This document shows positions 21,776 through 31,209 of a DNA stretch of 38,436 nt, piece after piece. Source of the stretch: Gemmatimonadaceae bacterium (GTDB lineage: Bacteria; Gemmatimonadota; Gemmatimonadetes; Gemmatimonadales; Gemmatimonadaceae); the NCBI GenBank assembly GCA_025928185.1, contig JAICKA010000019.1:1-38436 (forward strand), read 5' to 3'. The translations under genes and the position numbers were made by a program. Every line of letters starts with the position of its first letter. The first letter of the stretch is position 1. The notes below the pieces were generated by a model. That model ran no database searches. It was given only the letters and a program-made list of their open reading frames with translations, and had not been told where the DNA came from.

Positions 21776-24162
21776 GCCAACTCCGCGAGCGTCACACCGG
21801 CGCCGCCCTCGTTCCAGGCGCCCAGTCGAAAGGCTTTCACGCGCGTGTCCTTGCGGAGCATCTCGGTCACGCGTTCGCGGAGCGCGCCGGTCCCCTTGCC
21901 ATGAATGATACGCAAAGTTCGCAAGTCGGCGCGGACGGCCGCATCGAGCGCCTGCAGCACCTCGGCCTCGGCCTCGTCGAGCCGCAAGCCGCGAAGATCG
22001 ACTTCGGTCGGAACGTGCACCTCCGGCTGATCGCCCGTCCAGACGCCGGCGGTTTCGATCGGCTGCGACGAGAGCGCCAGTGACGCGCGCGGCACCGTGA
22101 CTTTCATCGCGCCCACGGCCACCACCGCATCGCCGTCGCGCAGCTCGATCACCCGGCCGAGCGTGCCGCCGAGCGTGCCGACTTCGACGGTGTCGCCGGC
22201 GGCAATCGTTCGTGCGGGTCGCTCGCCGGCGGGCGCCGCATGTCGGCGCAGGTTGGCTTCTTCGCGGTCCAAGCGCTCGAGCTCCGCGTTCTGCCGTGCG
22301 GCAAGCGTTTCGGCGTGCTTGCGGGCCTCGCGACCGGCGGCGTCGACGAGCTCGGCGTCGCGAGTTTTGAGATCTCTGATCGTTCGCTCGATCTCGGCAC
22401 GCGCGTCGAGCAGGAACCGTCGCGCCTCCTGCCGTGCGCTGCGTTCGGCGGCGCGCTCGCGCTCGCGCACGTTCCGTTCGCGTCGGCTCGCGTCGGCGAT
22501 CCGGCGGCGGGCGTCCTCCAGCACCGCCGCGCTTTCGCGCTCGCGCGCGGAAAGTTCCTCCTCCCGCCGCTCCAGCTGCTCGATCAACGCGGCAACGTCC
22601 CGCTCCTGCTGCGGCAATCGCTCCTCCGCGCGCTGGACCACGGCGTCCGGAAGGCTCAAGCGGCGCGCGATCGAGATGCCGTACGAGCGGCCGGGAATTC
22701 CCTTGATCAAGCGATAGGTCGGCGCGAGCGCGACGGCGTCGAATTGCAGCGACGCGTTCACCACGCCGGGCACACTGGTCGCGAGCTCCTTGAGTGTTCC
22801 CAAATGCGTCGTCGCGACCGTCATCGTGCCGCGCGCCGTCAGCTCCTCGAGAATGGCCCAGCCCAGCGCCGCGCCTTCGACCGGATCCGTGCCCGACCCG
22901 AGCTCGTCGATGAGCACGAGCGAGTCGGCGGACGCCAGGCGGAGCGTCTCGCCGAGGTTCTTGAGGTGCGCACTGAACGTGGAAAGACTGGCCTCGATCG
23001 ACTGCTCGTCGCCGACGTCGGCAAACGCGTTGTCGAAGATGGCGATCCGGCTCTCCGGTCCGACCGGCGCCGGCACGCCTGACTGCGCGAGCGCGGAGAT
23101 GAGTCCGAGCGCCTTGAGCAGCACCGTCTTGCCGCCGGTGTTCGGACCGGACACGAGCAACGTGCGTTCGTGCGGCTCCATCGTGAGATCGAACGGCACC
23201 ACCTCGGCGCCGCGCGCGAGCAGCAGCGGATGGCGGCCGTTCACGATCGTGAAGCCATCGCGCGCCGGCACCAGCGTCGCCGGCGCGCACGCGAACCGCT
23301 CGGCGAATCGCGCCCGGGCATACAGCGTGTCGAGCTCCACGAGCGCCTCGAGCGCGTCGACGATGCCGTCGCGGTGCGGCCGCAACTCATCAGTCAACTC
23401 GAGCAGAATGCGATCGACCTCCTCGATCTCCTCCGATTCGAGCTCGCGCATCCGATTGCCGAATTCCACCGCGGCCGGCGGCTCGACGAACAGTGTGGCG
23501 CCCGACGCCGACGTATCGTGCACGATGCCGCCGGCGATCGCCCGCCCTTCACGCCGCACCGGAATGACGTATCGGCCGTTCCGCATGGTCACCGACATGT
23601 CGGACACGCGATGATGCGGCTCGAGCCGCTCCATCTCGCGTTCGAGAATTCTGATCAACTCGCCCTGTGCGGCGCGCAGCTCGCGGCGAATGCGCCGCAA
23701 TGCGGCGGATGCGTCATCCTTGACGGTGCCGTCCTCGAGGAGCGCGCGTTCGATCGCGGACTCCAGCGCGGGCACCGCGATCAATCGATCGAGCACGGCG
23801 GCGAGCACCGCGCGAACGATCGGCGCACGGCGCGGATCGTCGAGCTGTGCGCGCGTTCGGCGCGACGACCGGAGGAGGATCGCTCCGTCCACCAGTTCGG
23901 GGCCGGTCCAGCGGCTGCCGATCACGCGCAATCGCGTGAGCGGTCCGGTGAGATCCGGAATGGGATCGGGCCGCCACCCGTCGTTGCCCTGGGCGGCCGC
24001 GCGCATCGCCCCGACGCGTGCATGTTCGCGGTCCAGCCAGGCCCGATCCGTCGTCGGCGTGAGCGCGCGGATGCAATTCGCGCCGAGCGCCGACGTCGCA
24101 TGCTCGGCAAGCACGTCGAGCACACGGGGTAGCTCGAGAACGGCGAGGGCGTGCGCGTTCAC
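21772..24162 (-). CDS. mutS2: Endonuclease MutS2
   Basis: MutS2 is a MutS-like ATPase with a C-terminal Smr nuclease. It is linked to suppression of recombination and, in some bacteria, to rescue of collided ribosomes. The 796 residues include the lever/core domain (about 1-300), Walker A GPNTGGKT (339-346), Walker B SLVLIDELGSGTDP, the ATTHLGTLKELA motif, a long arginine- and glutamate-rich coiled coil (about 500-640), a KOW-like segment (AAGDTVEVGTLGGTLGRVIEL) and the Smr domain with VDLRGLRLDEAEAEV and IIHGKGTGALR. The GTG start at 24162 is 16 bases after the yqeY-like gene. All elements of a complete MutS2 are present. Confidence 0.95.
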   Translation of the reverse strand: MNAHALAVLELPRVLDVLAEHATSALGANCIRALTPTTDRAWLDREHARVGAMRAAAQGNDGWRPDPIPDLTGPLTRLRVIGSRWTGPELVDGAILLRSSRRTRAQLDDPRRAPIVRAVLAAVLDRLIAVPALESAIERALLEDGTVKDDASAALRRIRRELRAAQGELIRILEREMERLEPHHRVSDMSVTMRNGRYVIPVRREGRAIAGGIVHDTSASGATLFVEPPAAVEFGNRMRELESEEIEEVDRILLELTDELRPHRDGIVDALEALVELDTLYARARFAERFACAPATLVPARDGFTIVNGRHPLLLARGAEVVPFDLTMEPHERTLLVSGPNTGGKTVLLKALGLISALAQSGVPAPVGPESRIAIFDNAFADVGDEQSIEASLSTFSAHLKNLGETLRLASADSLVLIDELGSGTDPVEGAALGWAILEELTARGTMTVATTHLGTLKELATSVPGVVNASLQFDAVALAPTYRLIKGIPGRSYGISIARRLSLPDAVVQRAEERLPQQERDVAALIEQLERREEELSARERESAAVLEDARRRIADASRRERNVRERERAAERSARQEARRFLLDARAEIERTIRDLKTRDAELVDAAGREARKHAETLAARQNAELERLDREEANLRRHAAPAGERPARTIAAGDTVEVGTLGGTLGRVIELRDGDAVVAVGAMKVTVPRASLALSSQPIETAGVWTGDQPEVHVPTEVDLRGLRLDEAEAEVLQALDAAVRADLRTLRIIHGKGTGALRERVTEMLRKDTRVKAFRLGAWNEGGAGVTLAELA

Positions 24163-24178
24163 GCGACGCGGTCCAACG

Positions 24179-24622
24179 TCAGGCGCGTTTGCCGAGCTCC
24201 TCGCGGACGATACCGTTGATCGTTCCGCCTTCGGCGCGCCCCTTGAACTGCGGCATCACCTTGCCCATCACCGCCCCCACGTTCGCGGCGCCGCCTTCGA
24301 TGGCGGCAACGACGGCCGCGCGGATCTCGTCCGCGCTGGCACCAGCCGGAACGTATGCGGCGAGCGCCTCGACCTCACCCCGTTCGATAGCTGCCAGATC
24401 AGCGCGGGCGCCGGCATCGTACATCTCGATCGACTCGCGGCGGCGCTTGATGCCGCGGCGAATCACCTCGGTAACGTCCGCGTCCGTGAGCTCGCGGGCT
24501 GCTTCAATCTCGCGATTCTTCACGTCGGCGATGATGGTGCCGAGCAACAGCACGCGCGCCTTGTCCTGGCTCTTGCGGGCGGCGTTCAGGTCGCCCTGCA
24601 CGCGGGCGAGCAATGGCGGCAT
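24179..24622 (-). CDS. GatB/YqeY domain protein
   Basis: This 147-residue YqeY family protein is made of helical GatB-tail-like repeats: MPPLLARVQGDLNAARKSQD, LLLGTIIADVKNREIE, VIRRGIKRRRESIEMYDAG and the C-terminal GAVMGKVMPQFKGRAEGG motif. The domain binds tRNA in the amidotransferase GatB; free YqeY proteins have no firmly proven role. The gene follows rpsU and precedes mutS2 and dnaG. The rpsU-yqeY-dnaG neighbourhood is widespread in bacteria and supports the call. Confidence 0.93.
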   Translation of the reverse strand: MPPLLARVQGDLNAARKSQDKARVLLLGTIIADVKNREIEAARELTDADVTEVIRRGIKRRRESIEMYDAGARADLAAIERGEVEALAAYVPAGASADEIRAAVVAAIEGGAANVGAVMGKVMPQFKGRAEGGTINGIVREELGKRA

Positions 24623-24662
24623 CAGTAGGATCTGGTCCGGCGATTCTTGCGGATGACGGCGC

Positions 24663-24809
24663 TCAACTTCCCTTACGGCGCTCGTTCGATTTTTCGTAAT
24701 GGCGGTGTTTGCGAAGATCGGACAGAATCCCCGCCCTTTCGCACTTCTTCTTGAAGCGCCTCAACGCGCGCTCGAAGTTCTCATCGTCCTGGATGATGAC
24801 TTCCGACAA
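24663..24809 (-). CDS. rpsU: 30S ribosomal protein S21, short form
   Basis: S21 helps the 30S subunit to bind the mRNA Shine-Dalgarno region. The product reads SEVIIQDDENFERALRRF, then KKKCERAGILSDLRKHRHYEK, a clear family match, and ends SNERRKGS. At 48 residues it lacks about 10-20 C-terminal basic residues present in most homologues. The chosen start is TTG at 24809, with GGAG six bases upstream; no ATG or GTG lies at the family start. A longer open frame exists upstream but is unlike S21. Located before the yqeY-like gene. Confidence 0.9.
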   Translation of the reverse strand: MSEVIIQDDENFERALRRFKKKCERAGILSDLRKHRHYEKSNERRKGS

Positions 24810-24907
24810 GCGGGTCTCCGTCGCGGCGGGTCCACCGGCCAGTGCGTCGATTTTGAAACGTACGGACAGCCGCGAATTGCTGTCAAGCAGCATGCAGTGC
24901 GACACGA

Positions 24908-25249
24908 TCATCCCGGCGGCCAGCCGAGCGCGCGGCCGCCCAGCAGGTGCAGGTGCACGTGAAACACCGTCTGACCCGCCTCGGCATTCGTATTCATCAC
25001 GGTGCGATATCCGCGCTCGGCGACGCCCTCGCGCCGGGCGATCTCCGCCGCCGCCAATGAGAGTTCTCCAATCAGCGCCGGATCGCGGGCCGCATCCAGC
25101 GAGGCCACGTGCTCGCGCGGCACGACCAGTACGTGCAGCGGCGCCTGCGGATTGATGTCGCGAAACGCTACGCACTGCGGGGTCTCATAGACGAACGGAA
25201 CCGGAATGTCCCCGCGCACGATGCGGCAGAACAGACAATCATCGGGCAT
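24908..25249 (-). CDS. HIT family nucleotide hydrolase
   Basis: This 113-residue histidine-triad protein contains DDCLFCRIVRGDIPVPFVYE, DINPQAPLHVLVVPREH, NAEAGQTVFHVHLHLLGGR and the terminal GWPPG. The HxHxHxx motif (HVHLHLL) is the catalytic site of enzymes that hydrolyse nucleoside phosphoramidates such as AMP-lysine or AMP-NH2. The CxxC at the N-terminus (C6, C9 region) fits the HinT-like zinc-binding form, although only part of the site is seen. It starts 2 bases after the rsmE stop, so it is co-translated. A 98-base spacer without visible signals separates it from rpsU. Confidence 0.92.
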   Translation of the reverse strand: MPDDCLFCRIVRGDIPVPFVYETPQCVAFRDINPQAPLHVLVVPREHVASLDAARDPALIGELSLAAAEIARREGVAERGYRTVMNTNAEAGQTVFHVHLHLLGGRALGWPPG

Positions 25250-25251
25250 GC

Positions 25252-25992
25252 TCACCTCGAACTGGCTCGCTCGGCGCGCGCGACGGCGACCGCGGCGATG
25301 CCCGCGGTCTCGAAACGTAGCGTGGACGGTGCGAGGCTCGCCGCAGTCCAGCCGCGCGCCGCCAGTAGATCGCGCTCGTCGGTCTCGATGCCGCCTTCGG
25401 GCCCAACGAGCAGCACCGGCTCCGCGCTCGGTCGCGCGGCGAGCGCGTGCGCCAACGGTGCGCCGCGGATGTCGAGCACGATCGGCAGCATGCCTTCGCT
25501 CGCGTCGAGTGCATCGAGCGTGGTATCGGGCAGGATGCGCGGCAGCCAAGCGCCCGTCGATTGCTCGAGCGCCGAGATCATGCGCAGCCGAAGCTTGTCT
25601 GCGAACACACCGCCTTCGCCGCGCGGCGATACGCTCATGGATCGCCGAAAGCGCACCGCCTGCCACGTGGTCACCCCCAGCTCGGTGGCTTTTTCAGCGA
25701 GCCAGAGCATACGGTCGCGATCGGCCACGGGCACTCGCAGATGGATTGGCGCTGGCGCCGCGATCATATCGACCGCTTCCACGAGAACGTCGACCGCCGA
25801 TCGATCGAGGGATGCAATCGTTCCACTCGCCATCTCGCCGGCGCCGTTCGTGAGTCGCACGTGATCGCGCGGCTCCAGTCGCTTGACACGCGCGTGCTGG
25901 GCGGCCGCCTCGCTCAGGCGAACGACGCCGCCGCTCGAGAACGGCGCTCGACTGTAGAACGTGCCTACCGCCTGACGATCGCCGCGCTCCAC
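25252..25992 (-). CDS. rsmE: 16S rRNA (uracil1498-N3)-methyltransferase RsmE
   Basis: RsmE methylates U1498 of 16S rRNA with a SPOUT-fold domain. The 246 residues show FYSRAPFSSGGVVRLSEA (N-terminal PUA-like), RMLWLAEKATELGV, RMISALEQSTGAWLPRI, LLVGPEGGIETDERDLL and LAPSTLRFETAGIAAVA, the knotted SAM site. I place the start at GTG 25992, because AGGAGG lies 6 bases before it; this makes a 28-base overlap with the end of prmA. No other usable start occurs before the conserved FYSRAPF. prmA-rsmE adjacency is common in bacteria. Confidence 0.93.
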   Translation of the reverse strand: MERGDRQAVGTFYSRAPFSSGGVVRLSEAAAQHARVKRLEPRDHVRLTNGAGEMASGTIASLDRSAVDVLVEAVDMIAAPAPIHLRVPVADRDRMLWLAEKATELGVTTWQAVRFRRSMSVSPRGEGGVFADKLRLRMISALEQSTGAWLPRILPDTTLDALDASEGMLPIVLDIRGAPLAHALAARPSAEPVLLVGPEGGIETDERDLLAARGWTAASLAPSTLRFETAGIAAVAVARAERASSR

Positions 25993-26798
25993 CAGGCGTC
26001 CTCCTGGTCTTCCATATCGACGCGCCAGCCGATCGCAGCGACTGCCTCGAGCATCATGTCGCGCTCGGCGACGAGAATGCCGCTCAGTATCGCCACACCA
26101 TCCGGCGCGAGTGCGTTGACGATCACCGGCAACAGCTCGAGCAGCACCGAGGACAGAATGTTCGCCGTGATCACGCGCACCGGAGCGACGAGTGGCAGCA
26201 GCGTGGCCGCATCGCCCTCGAGGACTGTGATTTGTCCCGAGACGCCATTCCGGGCGAGGTTCTCCTCGGCGTTGCCGATCGCATCCGCATCGAGCTCGAC
26301 GGCCGCGACGTGTGCGGCCCCCAGCTTCACGGCGGCAATCGCGAGCACCGCGCTGCCGGCGCCAAGATCGGCGACGCGGTCGCCCCGACGAATGACGGAT
26401 TGCATCAGGCGTACGACGCCGCGCGTCGTCGCGTGCTCGCCGGTGCCAAATGCCATGCCCGGATCGATGACGATCGAGGACGCCGGATCGAGCGACTCGG
26501 CCAGCCATGGCGGCGCAATCGTGAGCGCACCGAGCGTTTGCGACCGAATGCCGTGTTTCCACCGCTCGCTCCAATCGATTGGAGCGAGCGGTGCGGTGTC
26601 GACGCGCGCATCGGCGCTCGCTGCGAGCACCGCGCAGAGCATCGAATTCGCCAGGCTCTGCCCGTGCACGTGAGTCACCACGCTGTCGGCGAGCTCCTGG
26701 ACGCCCTCCGCACCCGCGGCGAACATCGCGGCAATCGCCTCATCGCGATGGCTGCCCGGAAATACGCGAACGGTCACCCAGTCCGCGTCGTCAGTCAC
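25965..26798 (-). CDS. prmA: Ribosomal protein L11 methyltransferase
   Basis: PrmA trimethylates L11. The 277 residues have an N-terminal L11-recognition domain ([20 protein letters not shown]) and a Rossmann methyltransferase domain with [37 protein letters not shown], the NPPF-equivalent region [16 protein letters not shown] and [13 protein letters not shown]. The start GTG at 26798 overlaps the dnaJ stop (GTGA), so the two are coupled. The dnaJ-prmA-rsmE order is widespread. Confidence 0.94.
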   Translation of the reverse strand: MTDDADWVTVRVFPGSHRDEAIAAMFAAGAEGVQELADSVVTHVHGQSLANSMLCAVLAASADARVDTAPLAPIDWSERWKHGIRSQTLGALTIAPPWLAESLDPASSIVIDPGMAFGTGEHATTRGVVRLMQSVIRRGDRVADLGAGSAVLAIAAVKLGAAHVAAVELDADAIGNAEENLARNGVSGQITVLEGDAATLLPLVAPVRVITANILSSVLLELLPVIVNALAPDGVAILSGILVAERDMMLEAVAAIGWRVDMEDQEDAWWSAAIVRR

Positions 26799-27931
26799 GC
26801 GCCGAGCGCTTCCTTCATCTTTGCCCAGAAGCCCTTCCCGCGTCCGTCGGCCGGAACGCCGGGTTGCAGCTCGGCGAGCCGCACGATGAGATCGCGTTCC
26901 TCGTCGGTGATGCGTTCGGGCGTCCACTGCTGCACGCGGACGTGCAGGTCTCCGGTCGAACCGGCATTGACACGCGGCAAGCCGCGCCCGCGCAGGTGAA
27001 ACACGTGGCCGCTCTGGGTACCCGGCGGCACCGTCAGCGCGACGTGCCCACTGACGACCGGCACGCTGATATCGGCGCCAAGCACGAGCTGCGGATACGT
27101 GACGAGTATCTCGGTATAGAGATCCTCACCGTCGCGCTCGAATCGCGGATCCTCGGCAACGTCGAACAGCACATGGATATCGCCGCGTGGTCCGCCGCGA
27201 GCGCCCGCGTTTCCCGCGCCGCGCAAGGTCATGTACTGACCGGTCGCCACACCGGCGGGAATCTTCACGCTCACTTCGTGCTCGCCGCGCATGCGCCCTT
27301 CGCCACGACACTTCTTGCACGGCGATTGAACGATCCGCCCTTCACCGTGACAGGTGGGGCACGGGGCGACCGTGACGAACTGTCCAAAGAACGAGCGCTG
27401 TGCCCGGCGTACCTCACCGATGCCCGAACACGTGGAGCACACCTGCGACTTCGACCCGGGCTCCGCCCCGGTCCCCTCGCAACGATCGCACGGGTCGAGC
27501 AGGCGAATCGTGATCTTCTTCTCGACGCCCGTGGATACGTCGGCGAGCGTGAGCGGAACGGTGATCTTCACATCCTCGCCCGAGCGCGGGCCGTTGCTGC
27601 TTCCGCGCGCCGCGCCGAACATCTCCTCGAGGCCGCCGAAACCGCCGAAGTCCCGCATGAAGATGCCGAGCGCCTCGGACAGGTCGACGTGGTGGAACCC
27701 TCCACCCCCGCCGCGCAGTCCGGCTTCGCCGTACCGATCGTACGCCGCGCGTTTCTGTGGATCGCGCAGCACGTCGTACGCCTCGGTGATGTCCTTGAAC
27801 CGCTCCTCGGCCTCTTTCGAGCCGTTGTTGCGGTCCGGATGATACGTCATCGCGAGCTTGCGGTAGGCCTTCTTGATCTCGTCGTCAGACGAGCCGCGCT
27901 GCACGCCGAGGACCGCGTAATAATCCGCCAT
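26795..27931 (-). CDS. dnaJ: Chaperone protein DnaJ
   Basis: DnaJ stimulates the ATPase of DnaK and delivers unfolded clients. The 378-residue product is a complete type I J-protein. It has a J domain with YHPDRNNG (HPD), a Gly/Phe-rich linker ([12 protein letters not shown]), four CxxCxGxG zinc repeats ([36 protein letters not shown]), two C-terminal beta domains and a dimerisation tail. dnaK and grpE are not in the window; here dnaJ follows hrcA by 9 bases. I saw no CIRCE element in the window, so heat control must come from an upstream site or lie elsewhere. Confidence 0.97.
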   Translation of the reverse strand: MADYYAVLGVQRGSSDDEIKKAYRKLAMTYHPDRNNGSKEAEERFKDITEAYDVLRDPQKRAAYDRYGEAGLRGGGGGFHHVDLSEALGIFMRDFGGFGGLEEMFGAARGSSNGPRSGEDVKITVPLTLADVSTGVEKKITIRLLDPCDRCEGTGAEPGSKSQVCSTCSGIGEVRRAQRSFFGQFVTVAPCPTCHGEGRIVQSPCKKCRGEGRMRGEHEVSVKIPAGVATGQYMTLRGAGNAGARGGPRGDIHVLFDVAEDPRFERDGEDLYTEILVTYPQLVLGADISVPVVSGHVALTVPPGTQSGHVFHLRGRGLPRVNAGSTGDLHVRVQQWTPERITDEERDLIVRLAELQPGVPADGRGKGFWAKMKEALGA

Positions 27932-27940
27932 GTCTGAATT

Positions 27941-28990
27941 CTAATCCAGCAGATCGCTGAGCAGCTGTGAGGTGTGGCTGACGAGCGAGATGACTTTTTC
28001 GTACGACATCCGCGTGGGGCCGATCACGCCGATCACACCGGCCAGCGAGCCCACGTGGTATTCGGCCGTGACGACCGTGAAGTCCTCGAGCCGCGGATCG
28101 TCGTGTTCGGCGCCGATGGTGATGGAGATGCCCGGCGCCGCCGCCCGTTTGCGAATCGCCTCGCCAAGTGCCTGTGGGGTTTCGGTCAATGCGAGCAGTC
28201 GGCGGAGCCGCTCGGCGCCGGAGAATTCCGGCTGCTCGGCCAGCACGGACGCCGCGCCGAGGACGATCTGGCCGTCGGCCATGGGCAGCGCCGCGTCGAA
28301 GAGCTGCTCGCCTTCCTGCACGAAGATATTGAGCAGCTCCGACGTGCTCTTGTCCGTTCCCGCATCGCGCAGCCGCGCCGGCACGGACGTGCGGATCTGC
28401 GCCAGGGTCAAGCCGGCGAGCCGTTCGTTCAGCACCGCGGTGACCGCGGAGAGTGCGCTCTCGGCAATATCACCCGCGATCTCGACGAACACCGTTCGCA
28501 TCAGGCCGCCCTCGAGTGTCAGCACCATGAGCAAACGCTCACTGCTGACGCGCACGAGCTCGAGCCGGCGCAGGATGGAACGGTCGAGCCGCGGACCGAG
28601 CGCCACGCCGAGCTCCTGCGTGAGCACACCGAGAGTCTGAGCCGCACGGCGCAGGATGGTTTCGATCGGCGACGATCCGTTCACGCCGCTGATCTCTTCC
28701 GTCAACCGATCCGTTTCCACGGTGTTGACTGGCGGAAGACTGAGCAGCGAGTCGACGTACAGTCGATACGCTTTGTTCGTCGGGACGCGGCCAGCGGACG
28801 TGTGCGGATGGAAGAGAAAGCCCTTCTCTTCCAGATCGCTCATCGTGTTGCGGATGGTGGCGGGCGACACGCCGAGCCCGGATCGCCGAGACAGCGTGCG
28901 CGAGCCGGCGGGCTCGGCAGTTTCGACGTAGCTCCGAATCACCGCCTCCAGCACGCGGCGTTCGCGCCAACTGAGCTCATCGGGTGCCAT
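27941..28990 (-). CDS. hrcA: Heat-inducible transcription repressor HrcA
   Basis: HrcA represses heat-shock operons by binding CIRCE, and depends on GroEL for activity. The 349 residues include the N-terminal winged helix (LSWRERRVLEAVIRSYVETAEPAGSRTL, with SPATIRNTMSDLEEKGF, described in parts), HPHTSAGRVPTNKAYRLYVDSLL, a GAF-like middle domain and a C-terminal IGVIGPTRMSYEKVISLVSHTSQLL. This is normal family architecture. It is 10 bases downstream of hemW and immediately upstream of dnaJ. No CIRCE was recognised at this locus. Confidence 0.95.
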   Translation of the reverse strand: MAPDELSWRERRVLEAVIRSYVETAEPAGSRTLSRRSGLGVSPATIRNTMSDLEEKGFLFHPHTSAGRVPTNKAYRLYVDSLLSLPPVNTVETDRLTEEISGVNGSSPIETILRRAAQTLGVLTQELGVALGPRLDRSILRRLELVRVSSERLLMVLTLEGGLMRTVFVEIAGDIAESALSAVTAVLNERLAGLTLAQIRTSVPARLRDAGTDKSTSELLNIFVQEGEQLFDAALPMADGQIVLGAASVLAEQPEFSGAERLRRLLALTETPQALGEAIRKRAAAPGISITIGAEHDDPRLEDFTVVTAEYHVGSLAGVIGVIGPTRMSYEKVISLVSHTSQLLSDLLD

Positions 28991-29000
28991 AAGTTCAAAG

Positions 29001-30125
29001 CTAGTAACGACTTCGGATCAGTGTCAAGTCGGCCGCAAGCGCGTCCAGCCTGAGCCAGCCCTGCGGCGTCAGCCGAAACCGGTTGTGATCATCGAGTGTG
29101 CCCCATCCGGCGCTCACCCATCGTCCGACCCGGTCGATTTCACATTCCTCGATCTCGAGACCGCCCGCGGTTCGCAGGCCGAGATAAACACGCTCGGCCA
29201 CGCGATTCTCCGGCGTGAGCTCCTCGCATTGGCCAATCGGGTCGGCTCCGCCGGACACGCGCTCGAGCCACTCGATGTAGGCAGCGACATTGGCTCGACG
29301 ACCGGCCCCGTCGAACTCGTGCGCAGACGGACCAAGTCCGGCGTACGATGCACCCGACCAGTACGAGGCGTTGTGACGGGAATGACGGTCTGGTAATCCG
29401 AAATTAGAGACTTCGTAATGCTCGAAACCGGCCCCTGCGAGTGTCTCGTGCGCCTCGATGAATTCGGTCTCGTAACGCTCGTCGGGCGATTCGACGAACT
29501 CGCCGCGGCGAGCGGCCCGCCCAAGCGGGGTCTGCGGCTCGATCGTGAGCCCGTAGAGCGACAGATGGGTTGGCTCGAGGGCGAGTGCCCGGTGCAGGTC
29601 GATGCTCCACGACCGCGACACCGCGCCCGGCAAAGCGAAGATCAGGTCGATCGAGATATTGTCGATCCCCGCCGCGCGCGCATGCTCGAAGGCGCGCCCG
29701 ATCGCGCCCGCGTCGTGCGTGCGATGCATCCACGAGAGAATGGCGTCGTCAAACGACTGCGCGCCGATCGACAGCCGGTTGACGCCGGCAGTCCGCCAGG
29801 CGCGAGCCGCCGCTGCGGTCACGTCATCCGGATTTGCCTCGAGCGTAATCTCGGCATCGCCGGCAAGCGTGATCCGTTGGGCCAGCAACTCGAGCACCCG
29901 CGGAACACCACGCTCGCCGAGTCGCGAGGGAGTGCCGCCGCCGAGGTATAGCGTGTCGGCGATCCAGGACGCGTCGCCGGGAAAGCGAATCGTCAGTTCG
30001 CGCTCGAGCGCCGTCGCGTATTCATCGACCGGCACGACGCGGCGCACGGCGATGGAGAAATCGCAGTAGGTGCAGCGCCGGCCGCAGAACGGAACGTGAA
30101 CGTAGACGTGTCGTGGATGCACCAC
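29001..30125 (-). CDS. hemW: Heme chaperone HemW (radical SAM)
   Basis: HemW is a radical-SAM protein related to HemN, which binds and transfers haem to membrane targets. The 374 residues have CGRRCTYCDF with the 4Fe-4S cysteines at 14, 18 and 21, the GGGTPSRL SAM loop, EANPDD, RLSIGAQSFDD and the HemW-type HNxxYW (RHNASYWSG). The fourth HemN cysteine motif (CxxxCxxCxC) is absent, which favours HemW over a coproporphyrinogen dehydrogenase. The start is GTG at 30125, 25 bases after dprA. Confidence 0.9.
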   Translation of the reverse strand: MVHPRHVYVHVPFCGRRCTYCDFSIAVRRVVPVDEYATALERELTIRFPGDASWIADTLYLGGGTPSRLGERGVPRVLELLAQRITLAGDAEITLEANPDDVTAAAARAWRTAGVNRLSIGAQSFDDAILSWMHRTHDAGAIGRAFEHARAAGIDNISIDLIFALPGAVSRSWSIDLHRALALEPTHLSLYGLTIEPQTPLGRAARRGEFVESPDERYETEFIEAHETLAGAGFEHYEVSNFGLPDRHSRHNASYWSGASYAGLGPSAHEFDGAGRRANVAAYIEWLERVSGGADPIGQCEELTPENRVAERVYLGLRTAGGLEIEECEIDRVGRWVSAGWGTLDDHNRFRLTPQGWLRLDALAADLTLIRSRY

Positions 30126-30150
30126 GAAAGATACGCTCGGTTTCGTGCGC

Positions 30151-31209
30151 TCAGCGCCGCCGAATCTCGCCCGTCAGCGCACATTCGATCGCGCCGCGCA
30201 GCTCGAGCCCCGTGATCGCGGTGAGGCACTGCTGCACCGGCAATCCGACCCGGGCGCACAGCTCGTCGAGCGTCGAAGCCCCCGTGCGCAGCGCCTCCCA
30301 CACGCGGATTTCGGACGGGTCATCGGGCAGCGGCTCGCCGCGAGACTGCGGGGCAAGGCCGGCGAGCATGAGGGCGTCGTCGGCACAGGTGATCGGATAG
30401 TTGGTGCCGTGGAGCAGTCCGTTGCTGCCGGCGCTTTGCGGCGAATCGATCGGCCCGGGCACTACGCCGACTTTTCGGCCGAGGTCATCCGCGATGCTCG
30501 CCGTGCGCAGCGCGCCGCTCTTGAATGGCGCTTCGACGACGATCGTCAGCACCGCGAGTCCAGCGATGATCCGGTTGCGGCGCGGGAACGAGCCCCCGTT
30601 GGAATGCGCGCCGGGCTCGAGCTCGGACATCACCAGACCGCGACTCGCAATCGTGCGGTGGAGCGCGACGTGCGCGCGAGGATACGCCACGTCGGCCCCC
30701 GTGCCGAGAACGGCGATGGTGGCGCCGTTCGCCTCCAACGCGGCGGTGTGCGCGGCAGCATCGATGCCGACCGCCATCCCGCTCACGATGCACGCACCAG
30801 CACGCGCCAGCGCACCGGCGATCTGGCGCGTCACCCGCTCGCCGTAACTCGTCGATCGGCGCGTACCGACTATCGCCACGACGGGCGCATGCAGCGTGCT
30901 CCACTCTCCGCGATGCCACAGCACCGCCGGCGGATGCTCCAACTCACGTAGCGCGGCAGGATAATCCGCGTCCAGATCCGTCAGTAGCGCGAGCCCTGCT
31001 CGCTCTCCGCGCTCGCACGCTGCGTCCGCCCGCACGTAGGCGTCCTGAACGACCTCCGACGGAAATCCGGCATGCAACGCACGCGAGGCGGTACCAAACG
31101 TTGCAATCAGTTGTGGGTACATCAGGCTGCAGACGTCCGCGAGGTACGTCAGGGCGAGCGTGTCGCGGCGCTCGTCAGGGCAATTCGACGACGTTTTCGG
31201 TGCGGACAC
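30151..31209 (-). CDS. dprA: DNA-processing protein DprA
   Basis: DprA loads RecA onto incoming single-stranded DNA during natural transformation. The 352 residues contain an N-terminal SAM-like helical part, a Rossmann core (VAIVGTRRSTSYGERVTRQIA, ACIVSGMAVGIDAAAH, IAVLGTGADVAYPRAH, FPRRNRIIAGLA, GREVGV-like GRKVGVVPGP) and a C-terminal winged helix (VWEALRTGASTLDELCARVGL). The only plausible start is GTG 31209, which overlaps the end of obgE by 35 bases. Other competence genes are not seen here. Confidence 0.92.
   Translation of the reverse strand: MSAPKTSSNCPDERRDTLALTYLADVCSLMYPQLIATFGTASRALHAGFPSEVVQDAYVRADAACERGERAGLALLTDLDADYPAALRELEHPPAVLWHRGEWSTLHAPVVAIVGTRRSTSYGERVTRQIAGALARAGACIVSGMAVGIDAAAHTAALEANGATIAVLGTGADVAYPRAHVALHRTIASRGLVMSELEPGAHSNGGSFPRRNRIIAGLAVLTIVVEAPFKSGALRTASIADDLGRKVGVVPGPIDSPQSAGSNGLLHGTNYPITCADDALMLAGLAPQSRGEPLPDDPSEIRVWEALRTGASTLDELCARVGLPVQQCLTAITGLELRGAIECALTGEIRRR

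Noticed and set aside
21776-23290. Very long open frame upstream of dnaG in the same frame
   Set aside because: It is an arginine-rich shadow of mutS2 caused by high GC; the DnaG family N-terminus begins at GTG 21775.
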